Source of the DNA: Cognatundibacterium jejuense
GTDB taxonomy: Bacteria; Pseudomonadota; Gammaproteobacteria; Burkholderiales; Burkholderiaceae_D
Direction of reading: 5' to 3'
Length of the DNA stretch: 64,000 bases
NCBI RefSeq assembly: GCF_014284255.1
Contig: NZ_JACOFV010000008.1
Location: 1-64,000, forward strand
Positions 8,810 to 17,222 of the stretch are shown here, in pieces (the stretch's first letter is position 1; each line of letters opens with the position of its first letter). The notes under the pieces were generated by a model. That model made no database searches. It was given only the letters and a program-made list of their open reading frames with translations, and was not told the DNA's origin. The position numbers and the translations under genes were made by a program.

Positions 8810-9817
8810 TTATTCATCTCGCATGGCAACCATGACGGCACTCAATTTTTCAGAAATGGTATCGCCTTCCTGTTCATAAAATATTGCTGCAATCTGATGC
8901 TGATTCGCGTACACCAGTGCTGCGTCAGACCCCATTACAGTAAAGGCGGTTGCCAACGCATCAGCGACCATGCATTCACGGTGGAGTACCGACACAGAGA
9001 GCAGATGATTATCGACCGGGTAGCCAGTACGTGAATCTATCGTATGCGAATAACGTTTTCCTTCATGTTCAAAAAACTGTCGGTAATTTCCTGATGTAGC
9101 GATCGATAGGTCATGTAATGCCACCATATGTTCAGGTCGCCCGGTCAGCGATGCACTGTCAGGCCGTTCTATGCTAACCCACCACGGTGAGTGATCAGGT
9201 TTGATGCCGGCACCACGGAGCTCTCCACCGACTTCGATCAAATAGCCAGATACATTTTGCGCGTCCAAAAATCGTGCCAGCTGATCAACGGCATAGCCTT
9301 TGGCGATAGAAGAAAGATCCAGACTGATGCCGCCTGCTTGTAACAAGCGGCCTGTGATGGCTTCAAACTTTACATCACGCCAACCGCATCCCGACATTGC
9401 TTTGCTGATGCTATCGGCGTCTGGAAAGTCTTTACCTCGCGCTCGCGGCCCAAAGCCCCATAGGTCGACCAACTTACCTGCCGCAGGATCGTAAGCGCCA
9501 GTGGTTTGGCGCGCGAGATAAATGGCATAGTCGAGTACCTGACAAAATTCTGATGGCAGTTGATGCCAGGTTCCTGCAGCAGCATGATTAAATCTGCACA
9601 GATCAGAATTGACATCCCAAGTACTCATTTGTGAATCGATCTGATCTAATTTTTCTTGCAAACCTTGTTGCAGGAAAAGAGCTGACAGACTCGCATCACC
9701 TATGAGTTGCACGCTCCACGTCGTTCCCATGCTATCGCCATGCAAGTGCAGTGTTTGCAGATGCTTTGGCAAGTCGCGTGGCGTTGTCGGCTCGATGGGA
9801 ATGTAAATGTGGCGCAT
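8810..9817 (-). CDS. apbE: FAD:protein FMN transferase (ApbE family)
   Basis: A 335-residue ApbE-type enzyme that attaches FMN from FAD to a threonine of target flavoproteins. Family motifs are present in order: MGTTWSV near 30, DLSSIAKGYAVD near 167, EVGGELR near 195, ATSGNYR near 240, the HTIDSRTGYP metal/flavin loop near 257 and VADALATAF near 283. An exported target motif lies in the DUF2271 protein of the same operon. The N-terminus has no signal peptide or lipobox and an in-frame stop sits just upstream, so no longer form is possible on this sequence; most ApbE proteins of this type are exported lipoproteins. The gene is flanked by its partners with gaps of 3 and 24 bases. Confidence 0.93.
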   Translation of the reverse strand: MRHIYIPIEPTTPRDLPKHLQTLHLHGDSMGTTWSVQLIGDASLSALFLQQGLQEKLDQIDSQMSTWDVNSDLCRFNHAAAGTWHQLPSEFCQVLDYAIYLARQTTGAYDPAAGKLVDLWGFGPRARGKDFPDADSISKAMSGCGWRDVKFEAITGRLLQAGGISLDLSSIAKGYAVDQLARFLDAQNVSGYLIEVGGELRGAGIKPDHSPWWVSIERPDSASLTGRPEHMVALHDLSIATSGNYRQFFEHEGKRYSHTIDSRTGYPVDNHLLSVSVLHRECMVADALATAFTVMGSDAALVYANQHQIAAIFYEQEGDTISEKLSAVMVAMRDE

Positions 9818-9841
9818 GCTTGATAGTTAAGGTGAACAGTC

Positions 9842-10666
9842 TTATTGCGGTAAAACTTCCAGCGTGATGACGAAGCTAGCGATGCGTGAAGTGGCTGGCG
9901 GCGTTGCATTGTTGTTGTCTTTGACCTCCGCTTGCAGCCAATACAAGCCAGCGTTTTTCCAATTAACATTCACATTACCGTCCTTATCAGTGACGAGGCT
10001 CTGATTCTCTAATTGTTGACGATAACGCTTTCCACCAGGAATAATCTCCACTGGCACGTTCGCTGCCGGCTTGCCATCTAACAGCAATCGGAAATGGGCT
10101 GTTTCGCCTTCGACCAAATCATTCGGATGTGAAATGAAGGCGAGCTCTAATCCCTTGCCGTTGGCGTCCATCGCTTTGCCGCCGGGTTTGCCGTTGGTGA
10201 CGATGGTTTCAACGCGGCTAATGCGCTCATTGATTTGCAGTTCAGTGGCAGTTGCCGGAATTTCTTTACTGATTGCTGAGGCTGCGCCACGCCAACGTTT
10301 TATTTCGCCCTGATCTTTATAGGTAGCAAAGAAACCTTGATTGAGGATGTCGACTTTATAGCTACCCACTTGTTTGAGTTGCAGCTCAAAACTATTGCGA
10401 AAGCGAGTACGGGTAATATTGTCAGGTGCTATCTGGCGACCATCAGGACCAATAATGCCCAGATTATCAAACTGCAAAGGTGCGTGATCAAATTCAAACA
10501 CATTACTTGCAGCACCAGCGTCAACCAATACCCACGGGGCATCGCCCGAAACTACCGTCGATGAAGGCACCAGAAATGGATGATGTGCATGTGCCGTCAA
10601 GCTGGTACAAGCCAGCACACAAATAGTGATTGTCTGACGTATGAAGGAAGAGGAAGCAAATGACAT
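9842..10666 (-). CDS. DUF4198 family periplasmic protein
   Basis: A 274-residue exported protein with a signal peptide at residues 1-27 ending in LTAHAHHPFLVPS, so the mature protein begins with histidines, typical for DUF4198 and suggestive of metal binding. The body is beta-rich, with a NEL-like LVEGETAHFRLLLDGKPAANVPVEI segment (near 185-210) resembling Ig-like domains and a WKNAGLYWLQAE segment near 238. DUF4198 genes repeatedly accompany nickel, cobalt or iron uptake genes. Here it sits in the Fur-box operon between the DUF2271 gene (9 bases upstream) and apbE, so a metal-handling periplasmic accessory role is inferred. Confidence 0.88.
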   Translation of the reverse strand: MSFASSSFIRQTITICVLACTSLTAHAHHPFLVPSSTVVSGDAPWVLVDAGAASNVFEFDHAPLQFDNLGIIGPDGRQIAPDNITRTRFRNSFELQLKQVGSYKVDILNQGFFATYKDQGEIKRWRGAASAISKEIPATATELQINERISRVETIVTNGKPGGKAMDANGKGLELAFISHPNDLVEGETAHFRLLLDGKPAANVPVEIIPGGKRYRQQLENQSLVTDKDGNVNVNWKNAGLYWLQAEVKDNNNATPPATSRIASFVITLEVLPQ

Positions 10667-10675
10667 AGCGGTGCC

Positions 10676-11194
10676 TTACTTGATATTGAGTGAAATCATG
10701 CCAAGCTCAGTCTTCCCTTGCGCCTGCAAGGTTTGCTCTTGTTTAGCTTGCCAATGGAAAGGAATTTTGACAACTTCGCGACCGCCATCTTCGCGCGCTG
10801 CTTCTATCAGCAATTGATAATCGCCAGCAGGCAAGTTAGCCAGCGCACCTTTGTCACCAGCAAAGCTGAGGCTATGTTCGCCTGTCGTACGGGTTGCACC
10901 ACTGATACCGTCTACTGGCATCGTCAATTCGCGACCACTACGGCGCCACCATTGGCGCAAGTCTTTCAGATATTTGGTACCTTCGTTATTGCGTTTTTTG
11001 AGGTCATACCAAACCGCCAGATTGCCGGCAAAAGTCTGATCTGGCTTTTCTAACCAGATAGCAACGTAAGGTTTATGGTATTCAGCGACATTCAGACGCG
11101 GCACTTCAATTTTCAAACTCATGTCCGCTGCAACCGCATCAATAGCAGGTGCTGCCAGCAGAGTACCGATGGCGAACGGGAGGATTTTTTGCAT
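10676..11194 (-). CDS. DUF2271 periplasmic protein with flavinylation motif
   Basis: A 172-residue exported protein with a signal peptide (residues 1-23, ending AVAAD). The DUF2271 domain contains D95-G-I-S-G-A-T101, which matches the Dxx(S/T)GAT pattern that ApbE enzymes flavinylate on the threonine, followed by R-T-T-G-E-H. An apbE gene is encoded two genes downstream. It should therefore be a periplasmic covalent flavoprotein receiving electrons from the PepSY membrane protein. Covalent FMN is a prediction from the motif and the operon, not something the sequence proves. It is spaced 9 bases from the DUF4198 gene and 33 bases from the PepSY gene. Confidence 0.9.
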   Translation of the reverse strand: MQKILPFAIGTLLAAPAIDAVAADMSLKIEVPRLNVAEYHKPYVAIWLEKPDQTFAGNLAVWYDLKKRNNEGTKYLKDLRQWWRRSGRELTMPVDGISGATRTTGEHSLSFAGDKGALANLPAGDYQLLIEAAREDGGREVVKIPFHWQAKQEQTLQAQGKTELGMISLNIK

Positions 11195-11227
11195 GAAAAG
11201 TCCTTTAAAACGGAAAAAATTGCGAAA

Positions 11228-11869
11228 TTAATGAATAAAAGTCAGTGCCAGCAACATAGGCAGCACCACGCCAAAAACGACGATGGGCCAGGTCGAAGGG
11301 CGGTTCTTTGCGTGCATCTTCAATAAAAAGAAACCCGTCATACAAAATATCAGACACAACACAGCAAAGGCATCGATCAGGTAATTCCATACCACACCAG
11401 TATTGCGGCCTTTGTGCAGATCATTGATGTACGCGATCCAACCGCGGTCTGTCAGTTCATATTCGAGCGCGCCGTCGCCAAGACCTATACGTAACCAGGC
11501 ATCACCACCGGGGCGTGGCAGTGCGACATACACCTCTTCCGGTGTCCATTCTGGCACTTGCTGCTCGACGCGTATCGCAAGTTGCGATTTGAGCCAGTCA
11601 CGTACGTTTTCAGGCAGCGTCTGACTATCGTCTCTCTGTGCTTGCTTTAATTGCTGCAAAACCGGAGCGGGTAGATGCACCGCTTTTTTTAAAATTCTCG
11701 GATGCGCTTGGATTTGTGCTGAATGATTCAGCGTGATGCCGCTCACCGCAAACAGCAGCATGGCCGTGAGACATAAAGCAGAACTGATCCAATGCCATTG
11801 ATGTAAATGGCGTAACCAAAAAGCACGTCGCTGCTGATCAGAATGAGAAGGGGAAACTGGGAACGCCAT
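11228..11869 (-). CDS. PepSY-associated transmembrane protein
   Basis: A 213-residue inner-membrane protein, first gene of the operon. Spans lie near residues 28-48, 160-183 and 192-211, with a periplasmic PepSY-like region between the first two. Histidines sit at the membrane edges (HLHQWHW at 21-27, LNHSA near 47, NDLHKG near 150), a pattern used in related PepSY proteins for haem ligation and electron transfer across the membrane. The role inferred is to relay electrons from the NADPH flavoprotein to the flavinylated DUF2271 protein. A Fur box lies 22 bases upstream of its start, so the whole operon should be induced by iron limitation. Confidence 0.87.
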   Translation of the reverse strand: MAFPVSPSHSDQQRRAFWLRHLHQWHWISSALCLTAMLLFAVSGITLNHSAQIQAHPRILKKAVHLPAPVLQQLKQAQRDDSQTLPENVRDWLKSQLAIRVEQQVPEWTPEEVYVALPRPGGDAWLRIGLGDGALEYELTDRGWIAYINDLHKGRNTGVVWNYLIDAFAVLCLIFCMTGFFLLKMHAKNRPSTWPIVVFGVVLPMLLALTFIH

Positions 11870-11890
11870 TTTCTTTTAAATATTGTATGC

Positions 11891-11917
11891 AATTGAGAAT
11901 AATAATGATTCTCAATT
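11891..11917 (-). promoter_or_regulatory. Fur box upstream of the PepSY-DUF2271-DUF4198-ApbE-reductase operon
   Basis: Two perfect inverted arms, AATTGAGAAT (11891-11900) and ATTCTCAATT (11908-11917), are separated by 7 bases and enclose AATAATG, giving a classic GA-AATAATGATT-TC type Fur site. It lies 22 bases before the PepSY start. A weaker effect on the divergent glmU, 150 bases away, cannot be excluded. Confidence 0.88.
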
Positions 11918-11927
11918 ATAACCTGCG

Positions 11928-12008
11928 AAAGTCGCGACTTTTAAATAATTTTCGCTTACAGGTCTTTTTAGAATGACCGAGCCCCTATACAAAGTAGGGG
12001 GATGACCG
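11928..12008. promoter_or_regulatory. Palindrome and hairpin in the glmU upstream region
   Basis: A perfect 14-bp palindrome (AAAGTCGCGACTTT, 11928-11941) and a CCCCTA/TAGGGG hairpin (11982-12000) flanked by direct repeats of ATGACCG (11973-11979 and 12002-12008) lie between the Fur box and glmU. They may be regulator sites or part of the glmU leader; no known motif is recognised. Confidence 0.35.
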
Positions 12009-12066
12009 GGTGGCATGTTAAAATCTTAAGCTTCACTATTGAGCGATTCTTCCCGCAAACACCACT

Positions 12067-13425
12067 ATGAACGTCGTGATCCTCGCTGCCGGTATGGGCA
12101 AACGTATGCAATCTTCTCTGCCAAAAGTTTTACACCCTTTGGCAGGTAAAGCCTTACTCCTACATGTGATTGATACTGCCCGCAGTCTGAAGGTGGCGTC
12201 AATTTGCGTGATCTATGGCCATGGCGGTGAGCAAGTACTCAGTAGCGTTGCAGCGGATGATTTACGTTTTGCCAAACAAGAACCACAGTTGGGAACCGGA
12301 CACGCTGTTGCACAAGCAATTCCTGTGCTGGATGAAAGCATGCCGACGTTAGTATTGTACGGTGACGTGCCGTTGACCACTGCCGCCAGTTTGCAGCGCC
12401 TGATAGATGTCGCCGGGAACGACCGTTTAGCGATCCTGACCGCAGATATGGCAGATCCGACGGGCTTAGGTCGTATCGTGCGTGAAAACGGTGAAATAAA
12501 ACGCATCGTTGAACAAAAAGATGCCAACGAAGCAGAACGCCGGATCACTGAAATCAATACCGGCATCATGATCGCACCAACCAAGCAACTAAAGCAATGG
12601 TTGAGCACACTGTCGAACAATAATGCGCAAGGCGAGTACTACCTGACTGACATCGTTGCCCGCGCAGTTGCTGATGGAGTCAAGGTCGTTTCTGCCCAGC
12701 CAGATGCCATCTGGGAAACGCTCGGCGTCAATAGCAAAGTGCAATTGGCAGAATTGGAAAGAATTCATCAACTCAATATCGCCCGTAAATTGCTGGAGCA
12801 AGGCGTGCACTTGCTTGATCCGGCACGCATTGATGTGCGCGGCACTCTGGTTTGTGGTCGCGACGTGAGCATCGACGTAGGTTGCGTGTTTGAAGGCAAT
12901 GTCACGCTGGAAGACGGCGTAACGATAGGCGCTAACTGCGTGATCAAAGACGCGCATATCGCTGCGGGCGCAAACATTAAAGCCTTCTGTCACATCGAAG
13001 AAGCCAAGGTCGGCGCACAATCGCAAATCGGTCCTTACGCACGTTTGCGTCCGGGTACTGAATTAGCAGACGACGTCCACATCGGTAATTTCGTTGAAAT
13101 TAAAAACAGCCAGATCGCAGCACACAGCAAAGCCAATCACCTGGCCTACGTTGGCGATGCCACGGTTGGTAGTCGCGTGAATATCGGCGCAGGTACGATT
13201 ACCTGCAATTATGATGGCGCGAACAAATTCCGCACTATCATTGAAGACGATGCATTTATCGGCAGCGATAGTCAATTAGTCGCCCCGGTGCGTGTAGGCA
13301 AAGGCGCGACCTTAGGTGCTGGCACAACCTTGACCAAAGATGCACCAGACGGAAAATTAACCGTATCCCGCGCCCGACAGTTGACGATAGAAAACTGGGT
13401 ACGTCCGGTAAAGATTAAAAAATAA
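12067..13425 (+). CDS. glmU: Bifunctional GlmU: N-acetylglucosamine-1-P uridylyltransferase / glucosamine-1-P acetyltransferase
   Basis: A 452-residue cytosolic enzyme making UDP-GlcNAc for peptidoglycan and lipopolysaccharide. The N-terminal uridylyltransferase starts with [11 protein letters not shown] and [24 protein letters not shown] and the TGLGRIVR region follow. The C-terminal part, from about residue 250, is a left-handed beta-helix of hexapeptide repeats (for example [25 protein letters not shown]) that acetylates glucosamine-1-phosphate; the catalytic His lies in the [10 protein letters not shown] segment. Length is that of full-length GlmU. It is monocistronic, followed by a GC-rich hairpin, and divergent from the Fur-box operon; glmS is not in view. 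Confidence 0.98.
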   Translation: MNVVILAAGMGKRMQSSLPKVLHPLAGKALLLHVIDTARSLKVASICVIYGHGGEQVLSSVAADDLRFAKQEPQLGTGHAVAQAIPVLDESMPTLVLYGDVPLTTAASLQRLIDVAGNDRLAILTADMADPTGLGRIVRENGEIKRIVEQKDANEAERRITEINTGIMIAPTKQLKQWLSTLSNNNAQGEYYLTDIVARAVADGVKVVSAQPDAIWETLGVNSKVQLAELERIHQLNIARKLLEQGVHLLDPARIDVRGTLVCGRDVSIDVGCVFEGNVTLEDGVTIGANCVIKDAHIAAGANIKAFCHIEEAKVGAQSQIGPYARLRPGTELADDVHIGNFVEIKNSQIAAHSKANHLAYVGDATVGSRVNIGAGTITCNYDGANKFRTIIEDDAFIGSDSQLVAPVRVGKGATLGAGTTLTKDAPDGKLTVSRARQLTIENWVRPVKIKK

Positions 13426-13445
13426 ACCTGAGACGACTACTTGCA

Positions 13446-13471
13446 CGTAGGGCGGGTACATCCGCCCTACG
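13446..13471. repeat. GC-rich perfect hairpin downstream of glmU
   Basis: Arms CGTAGGGCGG (13446-13455) and CCGCCCTACG (13462-13471) pair over 10 bp around a 6-base loop. There is no T-run after it, so it is more like a dispersed REP-type hairpin or an mRNA 3' stabiliser than a standard terminator. Confidence 0.6.
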
Positions 13472-13493
13472 CAGTTTCAATGACACAAAGACT

Positions 13494-13766
13494 TTATTTT
13501 CTTTGTCGCTTCGCATCCTGCCTGCGCCAATACTGAAACTCGTTCTCATGTACCTCGATATCTACTTCCATGATACGTGCTTGTAAGCGCTCTTGCACGT
13601 CAGCAACAGCTCTGTTGTAAACCAAAGGGCCTATTTCCTCCAGAAAGAAACTCAGCAAACTATCTGCTTCCAGGCTGCCTATGGGTTCAGGAAAATTTTC
13701 ACGTGCGTAACGTTCAATCGAAGCAATCGCTTCTTTGCGTGATTCTTTGGCAATCTGAATAGTCAT
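13494..13766 (-). CDS. DUF2164 family protein
   Basis: A 90-residue protein recognised as DUF2164: charged, mostly helical, with ARENFPEPIGSLEADSLLSFF at residues 21-41, the EEIGPLVYNRAVADVQ segment and a basic tail (RRQDAKRQRK). It has no signal peptide. No function is known for the family, which is widespread as a single small gene in proteobacteria. It is separated from the DUF4062 gene upstream by a strong terminator, so it should have its own promoter in the roughly 35 bases between that hairpin and its ATG, which is tight, or depend on read-through. Confidence 0.85.
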   Translation of the reverse strand: MTIQIAKESRKEAIASIERYARENFPEPIGSLEADSLLSFFLEEIGPLVYNRAVADVQERLQARIMEVDIEVHENEFQYWRRQDAKRQRK

Positions 13767-13801
13767 GGAAAATAAAAACGTGGGTAAAAGAGTGGGTATC
13801 T

Positions 13802-13842
13802 AAAAAAAAACGGACGGACAGTGGTTCAACACTATCCGTCCG
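13802..13842 (-). terminator. Rho-independent terminator of the DUF4062 gene
   Basis: Complementary arms CGGACGGA-AGTG and CACT-TCCGTCCG (13811-13824 and 13830-13842) form a long stem. On the minus strand it is followed by a run of nine T (13802-13810), directly downstream of the DUF4062 gene. Confidence 0.9.
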
Positions 13843-13875
13843 CTTGCTTCATTTTAAAACAATTATTTTCGACAA

Positions 13876-14892
13876 TTACTTATGATCGTTATTTTGGGCC
13901 GCGTGACGTTGTACGGTATCGAGAATAATCAATTCGGTTTTACGAATTTCTTCAATCGAATCTTCTAAAGACAGACTCGTACCACGCGCCAGCGTTGACG
14001 AAGCAGACATAGTGTTGCCCGCCAACACATATTCCAGCACGTCTTTTAATACGGTATCAGACATGTAAGGTCCAAACAGATGTTTGACCTTTTCTTTGAA
14101 AAATTCAAACTTTGGTTGGGATAAAACATAGCGTTTAGAAGCAAGGCTAGAAGCAGGCACCGCTGGTGCAGGGGCTGCCTGAGCCGGTTTTACAGGAGCG
14201 GATGTTGCAGCAACAGGTGCTAATGGCGCTCCCCCGGCGGGGGTAGCGACGGGCGTACCTGCGGCGGACGCTGGCGTGGCCGTTTTTACCGCTACAGGTT
14301 CGGACGCAGCTGTTTTTGCTGCCGGTGCGGCTGGTTCTGCTTTTTTCTTTTCTGATACTGGCTTAGTTGCCACCGTGACTGGCGCTACAGGGGCAGACTT
14401 TGCTGACGCTGCTGGAATAGAACCAACCGCACCTAAAACCCGGAACAAATCATTATGAACTTTGGCAACCAGATCATCGGCTGAATCAAAAAAACGCACA
14501 TCCTGAAATTGACTCAGCAAACCTTTCAACTGGCTCAAATGTTGTGCCGACTCACCCGTATCCACATGCTTAGGCAGCACCCAATGTTCATCTTCATCGA
14601 TGATATAAATCAACATCGGAATTTTTTGCGCCAATGCTTCCTCAAGCTCAAGCTGAACCAGAGATTTTTTAGTGACAGGGTCGACATCACCAAACATCAT
14701 CCCGAAAATCCCAATATACGCCTTAGCTGCCCGAACAAGGTGAAGCCGGTTTTCTACAGAAGTCTCGGGCAAAGTAGCGACAACCGTCACATCTGGTCTG
14801 GCACTACCTGGCTGACCGCAGCTATCGATAATCTTTTTTCTATGTAAAGCCAGATCAAATGGTGTTGAACTGACAAAGATCGTCGCTGTCAT
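13876..14892 (-). CDS. DUF4062 domain protein with long Ala/Pro-rich linker
   Basis: A 338-residue soluble protein. Residues 1-150 match the DUF4062 type: an opening TIFVSSTPFDLALHRK, a central KAYIGIFGMMFGDVDP and the LELEEALAQKIPMLIYIID segment, a TIR-like or nucleoside-binding fold. Residues about 158-250 are a low-complexity Ala/Pro/Val/Thr linker with a short Lys-rich patch. Residues 251-338 form a separate mostly helical domain I do not recognise. DUF4062 is usually found at the front of large STAND NTPases, some of them in defence loci; here it is free-standing without an NTPase. It is monocistronic with its own terminator. A sensor or adaptor role is only a guess. Confidence 0.7.
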   Translation of the reverse strand: MTATIFVSSTPFDLALHRKKIIDSCGQPGSARPDVTVVATLPETSVENRLHLVRAAKAYIGIFGMMFGDVDPVTKKSLVQLELEEALAQKIPMLIYIIDEDEHWVLPKHVDTGESAQHLSQLKGLLSQFQDVRFFDSADDLVAKVHNDLFRVLGAVGSIPAASAKSAPVAPVTVATKPVSEKKKAEPAAPAAKTAASEPVAVKTATPASAAGTPVATPAGGAPLAPVAATSAPVKPAQAAPAPAVPASSLASKRYVLSQPKFEFFKEKVKHLFGPYMSDTVLKDVLEYVLAGNTMSASSTLARGTSLSLEDSIEEIRKTELIILDTVQRHAAQNNDHK

Positions 14893-15131
14893 AAAATTTC
14901 TCGCCTAAAAGGTGAAAGCTACACGAAAGTTTGTAATGCCAGATACGGAAAAGCTACGCAGACTTCGGCCGGTAAAACTGCAATGCCGCCGATCATAATA
15001 TTCTCTGCTTATACTAGCATGGCGACGGATTTTTTTTGCAAACTTCACAGAGAAAGAATGTCGCCAGACAACATCAATATAAGCTTTATGGCAATACCAC
15101 CTTCAAAACGATCTAATGAGCTTTACCTTAT

Positions 15132-15764
15132 TCAAGACTTCATGCCTGCCATTAATGCAGCAAAGCCAATAAATGCGCCGCCCGTAACACGATTGAAGGT
15201 TTTCAATACGCTGGCTTTTTTAAGATACATTGATAATTTAAAACCACCAAGGGCATAAATCAGATACCAGCTCATCTCTATCACGGTAAAACTACCCAAT
15301 AAGATGCCAAACTGCGGCAATTGTGGCAAACCCGGCTGAATAAATTGCGGCAAAAAAGCAGCTGCAAACAATAAAGCTTTCGGGTTGCTGGCGGCAGTCA
15401 CAAAACCAACACGATACAATTCCCACCCACTCGCTTTAACAATTGCCGAATTTGCTGACTCATCAACAGTGGCTTCGCTGACAGGCGCAGTCCAGACCTT
15501 ATAGCCAAGATACGCAAGATACAAAGCACCCGCCCAGCGTAAGATATCAAATAAAGCCGGTGCATTGCGCAACAGCACCCCTAATCCTGCTGCAGAGGCT
15601 GACATCATCAAAAACAATGCCGTCAGGCAACCCATCGCACCGCACATCGCCGAGCGAAAATTAAAACGCACACTCTGGCTCATAATTAGCAACATATTGG
15701 GGCCGGGAGCCGCAGAAATAAAAAATGTCGCCGTGACAAATAACCACCAGGTATGCAAGTTCAT
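15132..15764 (-). CDS. LysE/RhtB family amino-acid exporter
   Basis: A 210-residue inner-membrane protein of the LysE/RhtB family with about six spans. The diagnostic start is present: the first span ends in ISAAPGPNMLLIMSQSVRFN, followed by AMCGAMGC and WAGALYLAYLGYKVW near residues 77-91, and VGFVTAASNPKALLFAAAFLPQF in the second half. Members export homoserine, threonine, lysine or other amino acids; the substrate cannot be read. It stands alone between the DUF4062 gene and the VOC gene, all transcribed leftwards but with gaps over 100 bases. Confidence 0.92.
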   Translation of the reverse strand: MNLHTWWLFVTATFFISAAPGPNMLLIMSQSVRFNFRSAMCGAMGCLTALFLMMSASAAGLGVLLRNAPALFDILRWAGALYLAYLGYKVWTAPVSEATVDESANSAIVKASGWELYRVGFVTAASNPKALLFAAAFLPQFIQPGLPQLPQFGILLGSFTVIEMSWYLIYALGGFKLSMYLKKASVLKTFNRVTGGAFIGFAALMAGMKS

Positions 15765-15880
15765 AGAATGCCATCAAAGAAGTGAGTACGAAGCCTCATC
15801 TTAAAACAATTTGACGTGCATCGTAAAAATTTACAAAATGTGATTGCGATGACTGCCTGTGCAGTCAAGTCAGACAGATC

Positions 15881-16264
15881 TTAAGCCTCGTACAATTCCA
15901 AAGGCAGACCGTCTGGATCAGCAAAAAAAACAAACCGGCGTTGCGTATATTCATCTATCCGGATATCTTCCATCGCGATGCCTTTCGCTTCCAACAATTG
16001 CTTGGCTTTTGCCACATCATCTACCACAAAAGCCAGATGACGTAAGCCAAGCGCTTCCGGATACGATGGCCGTTCAGGAGCATCAGCAAACGAAAACAAT
16101 TCTATCTGACCGCCATCAGGCAAAGCCAGATCCAACTTGTATGATTGACGCGCAGCACGAAAATTTTCTGCCAGCACTTTCAGACCTAATAGCTCTACAT
16201 AGAAATGTTTCGACACAGCATAATCAGAACAAATAATCGCAGCGTGGTGAATACGTTTTAACAT
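15881..16264 (-). CDS. VOC (glyoxalase/bleomycin resistance) family protein, YaeR-like
   Basis: A 127-residue protein of the vicinal oxygen chelate fold, close in pattern to YaeR/GloA2. It begins KRIHHAAIICSDY, with metal-binding candidates His6/7, an internal Glu in QIELFSF, His in LRHLAFVVDD and Glu near the end in LPLELYE. Two beta-alpha-beta-beta-beta units are visible. Family members bind a divalent metal and act as lyases, isomerases or dioxygenases; this subgroup lacks a proven substrate. It lies 19 bases after the fructokinase gene and may be the last gene of that transcript. Confidence 0.88.
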   Translation of the reverse strand: MLKRIHHAAIICSDYAVSKHFYVELLGLKVLAENFRAARQSYKLDLALPDGGQIELFSFADAPERPSYPEALGLRHLAFVVDDVAKAKQLLEAKGIAMEDIRIDEYTQRRFVFFADPDGLPLELYEA

Positions 16265-16283
16265 AAGAAAATCTTAAAAAAAA

Positions 16284-17222
16284 TCAAATTACATTTGTCG
16301 TTTGCAGCTCAGAAAAAAGCATAGCGACCCGTTCTGGCGCCAACATTTGCGCACCCGCAGCTGTGCAAGCGGCAGCGCCACTGGCAACCGCATAATGCAA
16401 ATGTGCTTGCCAATTTCGATCGGCATGCTGATACAAACTGTACAACAAGCCCGCCATGCTTGCATCGCCTGCACCGACAGTATCAACCACATCGATGCGC
16501 GGTGTTGCTGCGTGCCAGATATCATCACCAACATACAAAGACGCTCCGTCTGCACCGCGGGTGTACAAACAGACGGCTTTCGGATTCATTGCCCGCAAAC
16601 TTTGAAGTGCATCATCAGCGTTTGTGGTTCTGAATAAGCCACATAAATCTTCATCTGAGACCTTGATGATATCGGCCAGCCCGATCATCGTTTGCAGAAC
16701 GGCGTCATAACGCGCGTCCATCACATTTCTGAAGTTAGGGTCATAGCTGATTTTAACGCCTCGTGATTTGATCTGCGTTGCCAGTGCGATCAAGGTCGAA
16801 GCCAAAGGCTCGCGGGCGAGGCTGATGCCACCGAAATGTGCCCACACCAGTTCATCACTCCACCCCCCGGGTAACAAGCTGAGATCGAAATGCAAATCAG
16901 CGCTATTTTCACCAATAAAAAAATAACTGGGTGGTAAACTCTGCGCGACGATTGCTAATAAAGGCGCATGGGAATTTCTTTGCAACAAACGCAAATCCAG
17001 ACCAGCTTCGGCGCTGGCGGCATACAATTGATTGCCAAAGACATCGTTGCTGATGGCCCCGGCAAAGCCAGTGCGAATCCCGGCGTTGGCAAGGCTGCGT
17101 GCGACATTCCAGGGGGCACCACCGGCCAGACTACGCCAGGTATTGATGGCGTCTCCACTGATGGCAATCATATCCGTCAACGCTTCGCCAGCACATAAAA
17201 TGGCGGGAAATTTATGTGGCAT
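16284..17222 (-). CDS. PfkB-family carbohydrate kinase, probable fructokinase
   Basis: A 312-residue ribokinase-family kinase. The N-terminal motif LAGGAPWNVARSLANAG (near 31-47) and the C-terminal DTVGAGDASMAGLLY (near 247-261) hold the sugar-binding and anion-hole/catalytic Asp residues. The arrangement GEALTDMI at the start and the GGAPWNVA form are typical of bacterial fructokinases, which convert fructose to fructose-6-phosphate. Its start overlaps the end of the AGE epimerase gene by 11 bases, so the two are coupled; an isomerase feeding fructose to this kinase makes sense. Other ketose substrates remain possible. Confidence 0.87.
   Translation of the reverse strand: MPHKFPAILCAGEALTDMIAISGDAINTWRSLAGGAPWNVARSLANAGIRTGFAGAISNDVFGNQLYAASAEAGLDLRLLQRNSHAPLLAIVAQSLPPSYFFIGENSADLHFDLSLLPGGWSDELVWAHFGGISLAREPLASTLIALATQIKSRGVKISYDPNFRNVMDARYDAVLQTMIGLADIIKVSDEDLCGLFRTTNADDALQSLRAMNPKAVCLYTRGADGASLYVGDDIWHAATPRIDVVDTVGAGDASMAGLLYSLYQHADRNWQAHLHYAVASGAAACTAAGAQMLAPERVAMLFSELQTTNVI

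Noticed and set aside
14983-15258. 91-codon plus-strand frame overlapping the LysE gene end
   Set aside because: Its second half is the complement of the LysE coding region; no family likeness.
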